Source of the DNA: Psychrobium sp. MM17-31
GTDB taxonomy: Bacteria > Pseudomonadota > Gammaproteobacteria > Enterobacterales > Psychrobiaceae
Direction of reading: 5' to 3'
DNA length: 64,000 nucleotides
Assembly (NCBI RefSeq): GCF_022347785.1
Contig: NZ_JAKRGA010000002.1
Location: forward strand, 496,001 to 560,000
Shown: in pieces, positions 9,969-17,723 of the stretch
Numbering within the stretch: the stretch's first letter is position 1
Layout of the letters: the number at the start of each line of letters is the position of its first letter
The notes under the pieces: model-generated
The model's input: only the letters and a program-made list of their open reading frames with translations
Databases searched by the model: none
What the model was told of the DNA's origin: nothing
Translations under genes and position numbers: made by a program

Positions 9969-11135
9969 CTAGCTTTGCGCTGCAACGGCAAGCACAGATT
10001 GCTTAACGACAAACGTTGGCAATGGCGTAGCAACAATATTTAAAACGTCAGATTGCTGTGGGTGTGCCAGAGATAACGGCGGTTTAATATAAACAACGCC
10101 ATCTTTTTGATAAACAATCTCGACATCCATTGCATTAAGGTAGTTATCTTTGACAAACCAAAGCTGGCCGTCTGCGCTAACACTTTTTGCAGGAATAGCT
10201 AACAACGGCTCATCGATATCAAGAGTTAACTCAACATGAGTAAAAGTGCCGGCAAACAATTGGGGTTGCTGTTTGAGTGGTTGATCAACACGCACAATTA
10301 CCGCTCGTTGCTGATTAGCCAAATCAATGTGCTGCTCGATGCGATCTACGCGCCCATGCCAGATATCCCCTTGCAAGCTCTTAATCGTAGCGGGAATAAT
10401 CGCTCCATTGCGCCATTGCCGAGTGAGTAAACGCCACTGATTATTTGGCAAGAACACGCGAAACTCCATCGTATTAGCATCGTACAAGGTGGCAACTTGT
10501 TGACCTTGTTGTACATATTGACCTGGTGCCACCGCGCGTTGAACCACTAACGCATCAAATGGCACCTTGATGTGTGTATTGTCTAAGTCTCGTTTTGCAA
10601 TAGCCACTTGACGCTGCGCGGTTTCAAGCCCCGCTTTCGCGGCTTTGAGCTGGGGCGTACGATAGACAAGCGCAGATCCATGTTGTTTTTTAACACCGCG
10701 ATCACGCTCGACAATCTTGCGCTGACGCTCTTCCTCTAAAATCGACACCTTGGCCTGCTCAACGGCTTGCAGCGCACCAGCCAGTGATTGTTGATATTGC
10801 GTTGGTTCAATCCATGCTAAGACATCGTCCTTACGAAACAACTTGCCCGACTCAAAATTTTCAGCAAGTCGTTGTACTTGTCCATTCACTTGGGAAGTCA
10901 GAGCCAATTGATACTTTGGCTGCGCTTGAGCATTCCCCTGCAACACGATAGGAAATAGCGCCGGAGAAACCTCCATCACCGACACGCGTTGCAGTGAAAC
11001 AATTGCCTTTTCAGGTTCGACAACAGGGCGATTAGCAATGGCAACGCTGTTGTAAAATAGCGCCGCAATAATTAGTCCTATGCCCAGAGCGCCTAATAAA
11101 GCAGAGCGGCCAAACGAAAAACGGTTAGAAAACAT
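9969..11135 (-). CDS. RND efflux periplasmic adaptor (membrane fusion protein)
   Basis: 388 aa from the ATG at 11135, which has AGGA seven bases upstream; an in-frame TTG at 11174 lacks a ribosome site. A single N-terminal membrane anchor (ALLGALGIGLIIAALF) is followed by the lipoyl half-motifs (LTSQVNGQVQRLAENFESG, then HIKVPFDALVVQRAVAPGQ), a helical hairpin around residues 115-180 rich in Gln/Ala/Glu, and beta-barrel domains. It links the RND pump to the outer-membrane channel. It is the first gene of the adaptor-pump-regulator-kinase operon. Confidence 0.87.
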   Translation of the reverse strand: MFSNRFSFGRSALLGALGIGLIIAALFYNSVAIANRPVVEPEKAIVSLQRVSVMEVSPALFPIVLQGNAQAQPKYQLALTSQVNGQVQRLAENFESGKLFRKDDVLAWIEPTQYQQSLAGALQAVEQAKVSILEEERQRKIVERDRGVKKQHGSALVYRTPQLKAAKAGLETAQRQVAIAKRDLDNTHIKVPFDALVVQRAVAPGQYVQQGQQVATLYDANTMEFRVFLPNNQWRLLTRQWRNGAIIPATIKSLQGDIWHGRVDRIEQHIDLANQQRAVIVRVDQPLKQQPQLFAGTFTHVELTLDIDEPLLAIPAKSVSADGQLWFVKDNYLNAMDVEIVYQKDGVVYIKPPLSLAHPQQSDVLNIVATPLPTFVVKQSVLAVAAQS

Positions 11136-11251
11136 ATTTTGATCCTGTCGAACATTGTGTAGTGAGTTATCCAATGTTCAACATGGTAAAAGAGATGGGG
11201 TTAGCTAGCGGTTACGCCTGATATTTGAATGGTTTGAAAATACAGTTCATT

Positions 11252-11277
11252 TAAAATAAAACGCCTCAAGAGGCGTT
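11252..11277 (-). terminator. Rho-independent terminator overlapping a stop codon
   Basis: AACGCCTC-AA-GAGGCGTT forms an 8-bp stem followed on the minus strand by a T-rich tail. Its first stem bases belong to the stop codon (11276-11278) of the small membrane protein gene, so termination occurs immediately after translation ends. Confidence 0.8.
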
Positions 11278-11572
11278 ATACGTCAGCCAAATTATTCACC
11301 AGCTGATAGATACTAAATAGTGCAAATAAGAATGCTAATGCAATCAGCCAAAAGCCATAACTAACGCCAATCAGCATCAACTGCCACGAATGCACAATCA
11401 CTTGATAGGCATTATCAATAATGGCCCATTTAGCCTCGCCACTTAATAACCATTCAATGCCAAGTACAGCAACAATGCCAACAAAAATGCAGCATATTAC
11501 AACAGCCACATGATATATAAATTTAGATATCGAACTCAGCGGCATCAAAGAGCCAGTCTCAATTAGTTTCAT
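11276..11572 (-). CDS. Small membrane protein of unknown function
   Basis: 98 aa from the ATG at 11572, chosen because GGAGAG lies seven bases before it; a more distal in-frame start (11587) overlaps that site. Two strong hydrophobic segments are visible, about residues 16-39 (YHVAVVICCIFVGIVAVLG) and 62-90 (QLMLIGVSYGFWLIALAF), separated by a short amphipathic stretch. No enzyme motif is seen. It is flanked by the efflux operon promoter and the HPP gene; all run on the minus strand but terminators or gaps separate them, so co-function is not supported. Confidence 0.65.
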   Translation of the reverse strand: MKLIETGSLMPLSSISKFIYHVAVVICCIFVGIVAVLGIEWLLSGEAKWAIIDNAYQVIVHSWQLMLIGVSYGFWLIALAFLFALFSIYQLVNNLADV

Positions 11573-11656
11573 CAAACAACTCTCCATTTAAACGAAAAAA
11601 CACAACGTTTTTTCTAGCAATGGCCATAGACTAACCAAAGGCAAGTTAAGTGAGGG

Positions 11657-12124
11657 TTACATCGGTTTAGCAATAACCTGTTTATTTATTTCAGCGAAAA
11701 CCTTTCCAATCAAGACAATCGCAATTGCGCCGACAAAGACAGGAAAAAGCAAAAACGGCCATCCAGCACCCGCCATTAAAATTAAGATGGGATTAGCACC
11801 TGCGGGCGGATGAGTCGTTTTAGTCATTAACATCCCGCTCACTCCTAAGCCGGTAGCCAACGCAATAGTGATAGGCGTTACGGGAAACAACACCACAAAA
11901 GTCACACCGATTACAGCAGTTAAAAAGTGTCCAAAAATGACATTTTTAGGTTGTGCTAACGGACTATCAGGCACACCAAATACCAAGACAGCACTCGCCC
12001 CTAATGGCGCCATTAAAAACATCAATCCTGTTTGCAACGTGTCTAACCACGCCAACAGTCCAATTGCTACTGCAGCGCCAACACCTGCAAAAACAGATTT
12101 AATTAACGAGTCTCTATCAAGCAT
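11657..12124 (-). CDS. HPP family integral membrane protein
   Basis: 155 aa with four to five hydrophobic helices. The name-giving motif is present as KTTHPPAGANP around residue 103, together with LGASAVLVFGVPDSPLAQPKNV, both standard in HPP proteins. Members in plants and cyanobacteria are reported to carry nitrite, but bacterial single-domain forms are mostly uncharacterised, so no substrate is assigned. A GAGGG ribosome site precedes the ATG. It is divergent from a TetR regulator, with two perfect 18-bp operators in between, and is therefore almost certainly repressed by it. Confidence 0.8.
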   Translation of the reverse strand: MLDRDSLIKSVFAGVGAAVAIGLLAWLDTLQTGLMFLMAPLGASAVLVFGVPDSPLAQPKNVIFGHFLTAVIGVTFVVLFPVTPITIALATGLGVSGMLMTKTTHPPAGANPILILMAGAGWPFLLFPVFVGAIAIVLIGKVFAEINKQVIAKPM

Positions 12125-12141
12125 TTCACGCCCTCACAAAA

Positions 12142-12159
12142 GTAGACAACATTGTCTAC
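12142..12159. promoter_or_regulatory. TetR operator, HPP-proximal copy
   Basis: GTAGACAA-CA-TTGTCTAC: an 18-bp palindrome with perfect 8-bp arms. It sits 17 bp from the HPP start codon, where a bound repressor would block the promoter or its transcript. An identical-arm copy lies 35 bp away. Confidence 0.85.
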
Positions 12160-12176
12160 CAAGAAAAAACGCAAGT

Positions 12177-12194
12177 GTAGACAACTTTGTCTAC
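12177..12194. promoter_or_regulatory. TetR operator, repressor-proximal copy
   Basis: GTAGACAA-CT-TTGTCTAC: the arms are identical to the first copy and only one base of the central dinucleotide differs. It lies 45 bp upstream of the TetR start and implies autorepression. Confidence 0.85.
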
Positions 12195-12239
12195 TTGTGT
12201 CAATCTTCCTATTAATCCTCTGCACCACGAATTGAAAAA

Positions 12240-12797
12240 ATGAGCGCCAAACGACAATTATTAGTAGAAACTGCCCTTAACCTTTTTTATAAACACGGCA
12301 TCAACAGCATTGGTATTAACGAAGTTCTTAAAGTATCTGGCGTTGCAAAAAAGACGCTGTACAACCATTTCAGCACTAAAGAAGATCTGATTTTGGCGGC
12401 GCTGCAAGCGCGCGATGAAAAGTTTTTAGGCTGGCTATCGGCAGAATTATCAAAGGCGAGTGGCGACAAGCAAGTTATCTCAAATTTGTTTAATGCGCTG
12501 CACCGTTGGTTCAACAATCAAGTGTCAGAACTTACACCATTCAACGGCTGCTTCTTCATCAACACCAGCGCCGAATTCTCCGATAAATCACACCCGATAA
12601 ATCAATACTGCCAGCAGCACAAACAAGCTGTACGCGAGCTCATCGCTAGCCATTTATCATCAGATGACGAACAGCTACTGACATTAATTTGTGTCTTAAA
12701 GGAAGGCGCGATAGTGTCAGCATCGGTGGCTAATGAGTTAGATACTGCGCCGAAATGTTTAAAAATCGTATTGCGGAGCATGAGTCAAAGCGCTTAA
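12240..12797 (+). CDS. TetR/AcrR family transcriptional repressor
   Basis: 185 aa. The N-terminal helix-turn-helix is clear (INEVLKVSGVAKKTLYNHFSTKEDL, residues about 25-50), with the YNHFxxKEDL signature of TetR proteins. The C-terminal ligand domain contains two Cys (GCFF; LICVLKEG) and resembles the group of small TetR regulators often found beside stress or transport genes. It is divergent from the HPP membrane protein across two perfect palindromes, so autoregulation and repression of HPP are the likely roles. The inducer is unknown. Confidence 0.9.
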   Translation: MSAKRQLLVETALNLFYKHGINSIGINEVLKVSGVAKKTLYNHFSTKEDLILAALQARDEKFLGWLSAELSKASGDKQVISNLFNALHRWFNNQVSELTPFNGCFFINTSAEFSDKSHPINQYCQQHKQAVRELIASHLSSDDEQLLTLICVLKEGAIVSASVANELDTAPKCLKIVLRSMSQSA

Positions 12798-12906
12798 AAC
12801 AATGGTGATATCTCAAACACATTTGTACACACTTTAGTTAAAACAAGGCGCTTAGAAATAGGACGATTGGTGATAACATAACAAAAAATAACAACATGGA
12901 ATCACT

Positions 12907-14421
12907 ATGAAAACCTCACCTTTTTTGCTCGGCTTGAGCATGGTGCTGTTAGTTAGCTTTAACAGCGCCGCCAAAGACTACAGTCGTAACATTGAAATCG
13001 ACGCTAGCAATACCACCAAGCACAGCACCACCATTAACGGTAAGAAAGTCAAATACACCGCCACCACAGGCACCCAACCAGTTTGGAATAGCGAAGGCGA
13101 GCCAACAGCTAGTTTGTTTTACACCTACTACCAACGCACCGATATTAAAAACAAGGCCAAGCGCCCATTACTGATTTCATTTAACGGTGGTCCCGGCTCA
13201 GCATCAGTTTGGATGCACGTGGCTTACACTGGTCCGAAAACTCTAAACGTTGACGATGAAGGCTATCCGCTACAACCTTATGGCGTAAAAACTAATCCCC
13301 ACTCAGTGCTAGATATCGCCGACATCGTATTCGTAAACCCAGTAAATACCGGCTATTCACGTGTGCTACCAAACAAAGACGGTAAAATGCCGAGCAAGGA
13401 CAAACAAAAGAAAATGTTCTTTGGCGTTAATGCGGATGTTAAATACCTCGCCGATTGGATTAACACCTTCGTCACTCGCAATAATCGCTGGCGCTCACCT
13501 AAATACCTTATCGGTGAAAGCTACGGTACAACCCGTGTTTCTGGTTTAGCGCTAGAACTTCAATCGCGTCAATGGATGTATTTAAACGGCGTGATTTTAG
13601 TATCACCAACCGATATCGGCATCGAGCGCAAAGGCCCAGTGAAAGCGGCTAACCGTCTGCCATACTTCACAGCCACAGCATGGCATCACAAAGTACTGCC
13701 ACCAGCACTGCAAAACCGCGATTTACTCGATGTCCTAAAAGAAGTTGAAGCCTTTACTATCGACAGCTACTTACCAGCTATTGCCAAAGGCGGCTTTATT
13801 AACGCCGATGACAAACAAGCTCTTGCCGACAAAGTCGCTTATTACTCAGGGTTATCAAAACGTGCGGTGTTAGATAACAACCTCGACATTAACACCAGCT
13901 TCTTCTGGAAAGAGCTGCTGCGTGATAAAGAATTCACCGTTGGCCGTCTAGATTCGCGTTACCTTGGTATCGACAAGAAAAACGCTGGCTCACGTCCCGA
14001 TTACAACGCAGAATTGACTTCATGGTTACACAGCTTCACCCCAGCGATTAACTACTATCTACGCGAAGAGTTAAACTACAAAACCGATCTCAAATACAAC
14101 ATGTTCGGCAATGTGCACCCATGGGATCGCACAGGTAACCGCACTGGCGAAAACCTCCGCTTAGCCATGGCACAAAATCCATACCTAAATGTAATGGTAC
14201 AAGCGGGTTACTATGACGGCGCAACAAACTATTTCGACGCCAAATACACCCTATGGCAACTCGACCCAAGTGGAAAAATGAAAGATCGCATGTCATTCAA
14301 AGGCTACCGCAGCGGCCACATGATGTACTTGCGCAAAGAAGATTTAAAACTGTCTAACGACGACCTACGTCAATTTATTAAAAACACAATGGTTGATGGA
14401 AAAACGGCGGCTAAGTACTAA
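12907..14421 (+). CDS. Secreted serine carboxypeptidase-like protein (peptidase family S10)
   Basis: 504 aa with a signal peptide (MKTSPFLLGLSMVLLVSF, cleavage after SAA). The S10 fold is shown by the oxyanion/substrate segment FNGGPGSASVW, the VNPVNTGYSR strand, and the nucleophile Ser205 in IGESYGTTR. Catalytic Asp437 (AGYYDGATN) and His471 (YRSGHMMY) complete the triad. Family members remove C-terminal residues from peptides at acid pH. The protein should act in the periplasm or outside the cell in peptide scavenging. It is monocistronic; a large hairpin follows at 14449-14484. Confidence 0.88.
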   Translation: MKTSPFLLGLSMVLLVSFNSAAKDYSRNIEIDASNTTKHSTTINGKKVKYTATTGTQPVWNSEGEPTASLFYTYYQRTDIKNKAKRPLLISFNGGPGSASVWMHVAYTGPKTLNVDDEGYPLQPYGVKTNPHSVLDIADIVFVNPVNTGYSRVLPNKDGKMPSKDKQKKMFFGVNADVKYLADWINTFVTRNNRWRSPKYLIGESYGTTRVSGLALELQSRQWMYLNGVILVSPTDIGIERKGPVKAANRLPYFTATAWHHKVLPPALQNRDLLDVLKEVEAFTIDSYLPAIAKGGFINADDKQALADKVAYYSGLSKRAVLDNNLDINTSFFWKELLRDKEFTVGRLDSRYLGIDKKNAGSRPDYNAELTSWLHSFTPAINYYLREELNYKTDLKYNMFGNVHPWDRTGNRTGENLRLAMAQNPYLNVMVQAGYYDGATNYFDAKYTLWQLDPSGKMKDRMSFKGYRSGHMMYLRKEDLKLSNDDLRQFIKNTMVDGKTAAKY

Positions 14422-14448
14422 ATTAAACAATTTTTAATTCCCTCATCC

Positions 14449-14484
14449 GCGTCATACATTGCATAGACCTGCAATGTATGCCGC
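14449..14484 (+). repeat. Long near-perfect hairpin downstream of the S10 peptidase gene
   Basis: CATACATTGCA-N6-TGCAATGTATG is a perfect 11-bp stem, extended by GCG/CGC across one mismatch. It has no T-tract, so it is not a standard intrinsic terminator. It marks the junction between the peptidase gene and the orphan-gene stretch; it may stabilise the mRNA end or be a REP-like element. Confidence 0.6.
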
Positions 14485-14650
14485 AGTGCAATCTTTCCTC
14501 ACAAAAACTCATCTTCCCGCAAAGACCTTCAACCAATTAAGTAGTTGACAGCTATATATTTTATCAATAACGTAAGTGCAAAATTTAAATGTGTAATGTC
14601 GGTATTATCGTGCATGCACAATAAACTAATGTTATGCCTAAAAGGAAGTT

Positions 14651-15067
14651 ATGGACATTAAAATAATTGTGGCACTAATTGGGTTGACTGGAGTTGGGGC
14701 TAGCACCTTAATTCAGTATTACCTTGGGCGTCGAAATGAGAAGACTAAAAAGGCTATTGATATTCGTGCACAAGCTTATCTTGACTTGGTCAATACAGTT
14801 TCTGAAATTGCGTCTTCGGCCAAGCATGATGAGAAACGAAATTTAGAGCAACTACAACAGCTCACACAAGCTAAAACCAGAGTAGTTCTAATAGGTAGTG
14901 ATGACGTGGTAAACGAGATACATCAGTTTTTCACAAACTATGGAGCCTTAAACACCGAAGGTTCCTTTAATGCATTCAGCAATATAGTTGCAGCAATGCG
15001 CTCAGATCTTTCAGGTAACAATAATCTGTCAAGCCGTGTTCTCTCAGAGGCATTATTTGGCAAATAA
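14651..15067 (+). CDS. Hypothetical membrane-anchored protein
   Basis: 138 aa, not assigned to a characterised family. One N-terminal hydrophobic helix (IIVALIGLTGVGASTLIQYYL) is followed by a basic stop-transfer stretch (GRRNEKTKKA) and a mostly helical soluble domain of about 105 residues facing the cytoplasm. The ribosome site AAGGA lies before the ATG. It begins 14 bp after a GTTATGCC motif like an integron core site, and ends just before an attC-like palindrome, so it may be a captured cassette gene. The size and layout (TM plus helical tail) resemble many ORFan cassette proteins. Confidence 0.6.
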   Translation: MDIKIIVALIGLTGVGASTLIQYYLGRRNEKTKKAIDIRAQAYLDLVNTVSEIASSAKHDEKRNLEQLQQLTQAKTRVVLIGSDDVVNEIHQFFTNYGALNTEGSFNAFSNIVAAMRSDLSGNNNLSSRVLSEALFGK

Positions 15068-15072
15068 TTGCG

Positions 15073-15103
15073 GGCATAACAACGCAATGTGCGGCGTTAT
15101 AAC
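15073..15103 (+). other. attC-like palindrome (degenerate integron recombination site remnant)
   Basis: GCATAACAACGC followed by AATGTGCGGCGTTATAAC: outer arms ATAAC/GTTAT pair, with inner imperfect pairing. The left end resembles the R''-L'' start and the right end (TGCGGCGTTAT) the L'-R' end of Vibrio-type attC sites, but the usual long central segment is missing. It may be a collapsed attC; no integrase is in the window. Confidence 0.35.
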
Positions 15104-15114
15104 ACGGGAGAGCC

Positions 15115-15675
15115 ATGAGTTCTTACAAAGAAGAAAATAGAAAACGGCTCATTGATCTACTTGGGTATGTGAAAGCTGACAAAAATCCCGAAGGGTGGTC
15201 TCATGTTAATTCTGTGGCAGTAGGTGGGCTTCTTAGCGTCGGCTTCTCAAGGGTGGAAACCAATCTTCTCTTGGTTGTTTCTAGTTCCGGTCGTAGCTTG
15301 GTTGATTGCGATACGGGAAATAAAATCGAACGAGATTACGAAGAGTATGAAGGCCTAGATGACTGGAATCTTACATGTAAAGGAATTGGTAGGTTAAAGG
15401 AAGAAACAATTACCATTTGTGGGCTCAATGGTGGTGGATTACCTCAAAGTAATTCGGCAGGCGAATCGTTAGAAGTGGTTTCACCTAATTGGCCTGACTA
15501 TGACCTTGTATTATGTAGAGATCACAAGTGTTCATTAATTGATGGTCATCAGAGCTATTGCAATATTATCTATACCGAACACTTGCGAGGCTTTGGATTT
15601 TCTTGGTGTGGCAATTACATTGTGGCAGCTTGCGGAAGTGATTTTGACATTTGGCGAAGAAATGAAAAGTTATGA
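15115..15675 (+). CDS. Hypothetical protein
   Basis: 186 aa, soluble, no signal peptide or membrane helix, and no family I recognise. It is predicted mostly beta-rich with many Gly, Cys and Trp residues. It has a ribosome site GGGAG five bases before the ATG. It follows the attC-like palindrome directly, typical of a cassette gene start. The stop overlaps the next small frame by 4 bp (ATGA). Function unknown. Confidence 0.55.
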   Translation: MSSYKEENRKRLIDLLGYVKADKNPEGWSHVNSVAVGGLLSVGFSRVETNLLLVVSSSGRSLVDCDTGNKIERDYEEYEGLDDWNLTCKGIGRLKEETITICGLNGGGLPQSNSAGESLEVVSPNWPDYDLVLCRDHKCSLIDGHQSYCNIIYTEHLRGFGFSWCGNYIVAACGSDFDIWRRNEKL

Positions 15676-15887
15676 GTAGGCAGAAACGTCTCCCAAATGG
15701 GATGTCAGTTAATTCGCTAAACCAAGTTTACAAAAATGAGCTTGAGTGCTATACGATTCAATTAATAGATGAAATTAAACTACTCGTTAGAGTTCATCAT
15801 TTAATAAACACCTATCTTCTTGTATATCAAGGTAATATCAAAGCTATGCGCTTTAGCGAAGTAATGCGAACAAGAGATGCGTCGTAA
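15672..15887 (+). CDS. Possible small hypothetical protein
   Basis: 71 aa, overlapping the previous gene's stop by ATGA, which is a normal translational-coupling geometry. It has no recognisable domain or membrane helix. Composition is ordinary but there is no independent evidence of selection, so it could equally be a decayed remnant or a chance frame in this low-density stretch. Confidence 0.3.
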   Translation: MSRQKRLPNGMSVNSLNQVYKNELECYTIQLIDEIKLLVRVHHLINTYLLVYQGNIKAMRFSEVMRTRDAS

Positions 15888-15948
15888 CGAATAAAACGCG
15901 CACCTTTATACAGAGAACATGTAATTCCATCAATAAAGTGCCACGACA

Positions 15949-16248
15949 GTGAATAAACAAAAAGCACAACGCTTGGTTGAGGCCGAGCTAGAGCAAATCA
16001 AAGATAAATACAATCCAATAGACTGTGTGGTAATTACAGAACAAACGATAGAAAAAAATTGGGGCTGGGTGTTTTTCTATCAAAGTAAAGCCTACATTGA
16101 AACTGGCGATTTTCGCGAAATGCTTAGCGGCAATGCCCCGATAATAGTTAATCGAATGACAGGAGAGTTGTCATATACAGGCACAGCTTATGACGTAGAA
16201 CACTATATAAATGAGTATGAAGCGGCATTAGCACTCAATTCCAAATAG
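15949..16248 (+). CDS. YrhB/Imm35-like small protein
   Basis: 99 aa. The order of features (N-terminal helix, VVITEQTIEKNWGWVFFYQS strand pair, NAPIIVNRMTGELSYTGTA, then a C-terminal helix VEHYINEYE) matches YrhB-type immunity domains (Imm35), which neutralise toxins in polymorphic toxin systems or act as small chaperone-like proteins. No toxin gene is adjacent, so an orphan immunity gene is the likeliest reading. The start is GTG without a visible ribosome site; an in-frame stop lies just upstream, so no longer form exists. Confidence 0.6.
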   Translation: MNKQKAQRLVEAELEQIKDKYNPIDCVVITEQTIEKNWGWVFFYQSKAYIETGDFREMLSGNAPIIVNRMTGELSYTGTAYDVEHYINEYEAALALNSK

Positions 16249-16351
16249 AAACTTAGTTTTACAGAGACATAACTGGAGTATTATTATTTTTATCCGCGCT
16301 TTACGAAGTGAATTTAATTTAAAACCTTACTTTCGTGTTCAAGCTAAGAAA

Positions 16352-16675
16352 GTGTGCGTAGCTGGATGTGTACTCGCCCTTCCCACTTGGTATTACTTAA
16401 TACATATGCTGTCCCCCTTCTTAGGTATAGAAGATAACCTTCCCATTAGACAGCATGACGTAACAATTCAGATTGCGTTTTTTGCAAGCTTTGTAATCAC
16501 ATTAGTTCTTTGTCTTTATATGTTTGGCACCTTAACCGCGTTGATTTATTTTGGGATAAAGTACAAGAAAGGCCACTTGAGCAAGAAGGAATTATTCGAC
16601 ATAGTATTTAAATGGTTATACCCCGAACGTTGGCAAAATGGCTTTTCAGAATACTTTGAACATAAAGAAAAGTAG
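16352..16675 (+). CDS. Hypothetical two-helix membrane protein
   Basis: 107 aa from the first standard start (GTG at 16352). Two hydrophobic helices are visible (about residues 2-22 and 37-66), with a basic C-terminal tail (KKGHLSKKELFD). No family recognised. The frame stays open upstream to 16232, and GGAG at 16275-16278 lies seven bases before an in-frame ATT at 16286. Starting there would add 22 residues, including the basic stretch PYFRVQAKK before helix 1. That looks more natural than a start inside the helix, so the true N-terminus may use a rare ATT codon. Confidence 0.5.
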   Translation: MCVAGCVLALPTWYYLIHMLSPFLGIEDNLPIRQHDVTIQIAFFASFVITLVLCLYMFGTLTALIYFGIKYKKGHLSKKELFDIVFKWLYPERWQNGFSEYFEHKEK

Positions 16676-16828
16676 CCACAATACGCTCATATGAATTAAC
16701 AAAACTTTTAATCAACTAAAGTCGTTGGCTTTTGTTCTTTCATCATTTAAGGTTACCAACCATATTAGTTTAATCATTTGAATCTAATACTCTTTTAGTT
16801 TCCCTAGTTAGAAAATGGAATTTAAAAT

Positions 16829-17629
16829 TTGAAGATCCTTACTGCAATACTGCTCTGCTTTATCTCGACTATAGCCAACGCGTCAAATTTCACAGAGTTG
16901 AAAACTCCTAAGTCAAAGTACTTAGTCCAAGCGCCTAAAATCACCATTGCCTTGCCATCTTCTTACGAGAAAGATCCAACTAAGAAATATCCCGTTTTTT
17001 ATGTACTCGACGGTGAATTAAATGGTGATTTGGTAGATGCAACGTTACGCCGATTACATATATCTAATGGCGCAAACGAACACATAGTTATTGGTATTTC
17101 TAGTCAAAATCGACTTAGAGATTTTGCACCGACAGTCAATAAAAACCCGAGAGGGCCTGTTGGCGAAGGTGGTGGTGGCGATCTATTTCTAGATTTTATA
17201 GAAAAAGAGTTAATGCCACAGATAACTAGAAACTACCGCACAAATGGTTTCAACATCTTAGCTGGTCACTCTATCGCAGGGCTGTTAGTCGTACATAGTT
17301 TTCAATCGCGACCTACTCTCTTTCAAAGCCATTTAGCTTTTAGTCCTGCGGTTTGGTGGGGCGCAAGAGAAACATCGGCAGCGGCTAAACAATATGTAAC
17401 ATCGGGAAAACAAGTACCGACGTATCTCTATATGGCGATAGGTAACGAAGGCGGAAAAATGCGAGATATCTATGACTCGTTAACGCAGACGCTCGTTCGA
17501 AATCGTCATTTAAACTCAAGTTTGCTGCTCGATGAGTTCGATAATGATTCCCATGATTTCACAATGGTCGCAGGCCTTCTTAATGCGCTTAAAGGTTTAT
17601 TCCAATATCAAGAGCAGCGCATGAAATAA
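16829..17629 (+). CDS. Secreted alpha/beta hydrolase, esterase D-like (PF00756-type)
   Basis: 266 aa with a signal peptide (MKILTAILLCFISTIANA). The strand motif YPVFYVLDGE, the HIVIGISSQNR region and the nucleophile elbow LAGHSIAG with Ser148 identify an esterase D / siderophore-esterase-like hydrolase; the C-terminal DNDSHDF supplies the likely His. Such proteins cleave carboxylic or siderophore esters in the periplasm. The start is TTG at 16829, supported by GGAA eight bases upstream; a short overlapping ATG frame at 16815 stops after five codons. It is the best-conserved gene in this orphan stretch. Confidence 0.75.
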   Translation: MKILTAILLCFISTIANASNFTELKTPKSKYLVQAPKITIALPSSYEKDPTKKYPVFYVLDGELNGDLVDATLRRLHISNGANEHIVIGISSQNRLRDFAPTVNKNPRGPVGEGGGGDLFLDFIEKELMPQITRNYRTNGFNILAGHSIAGLLVVHSFQSRPTLFQSHLAFSPAVWWGARETSAAAKQYVTSGKQVPTYLYMAIGNEGGKMRDIYDSLTQTLVRNRHLNSSLLLDEFDNDSHDFTMVAGLLNALKGLFQYQEQRMK

Positions 17630-17723
17630 TAGTCCCGCTATATAACAGGCTGCGGCGCATAATAAGAATGCCATCAGTTTATAAATAACCCTTTATAAGC
17701 CATTTACACAAGGAACTTGATCG

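Noticed and set aside
15949-16248. A toxin-immunity pair with the Imm35-like gene
   Set aside because: No toxin-domain protein lies on either side; the neighbours are small proteins with no toxin motif.
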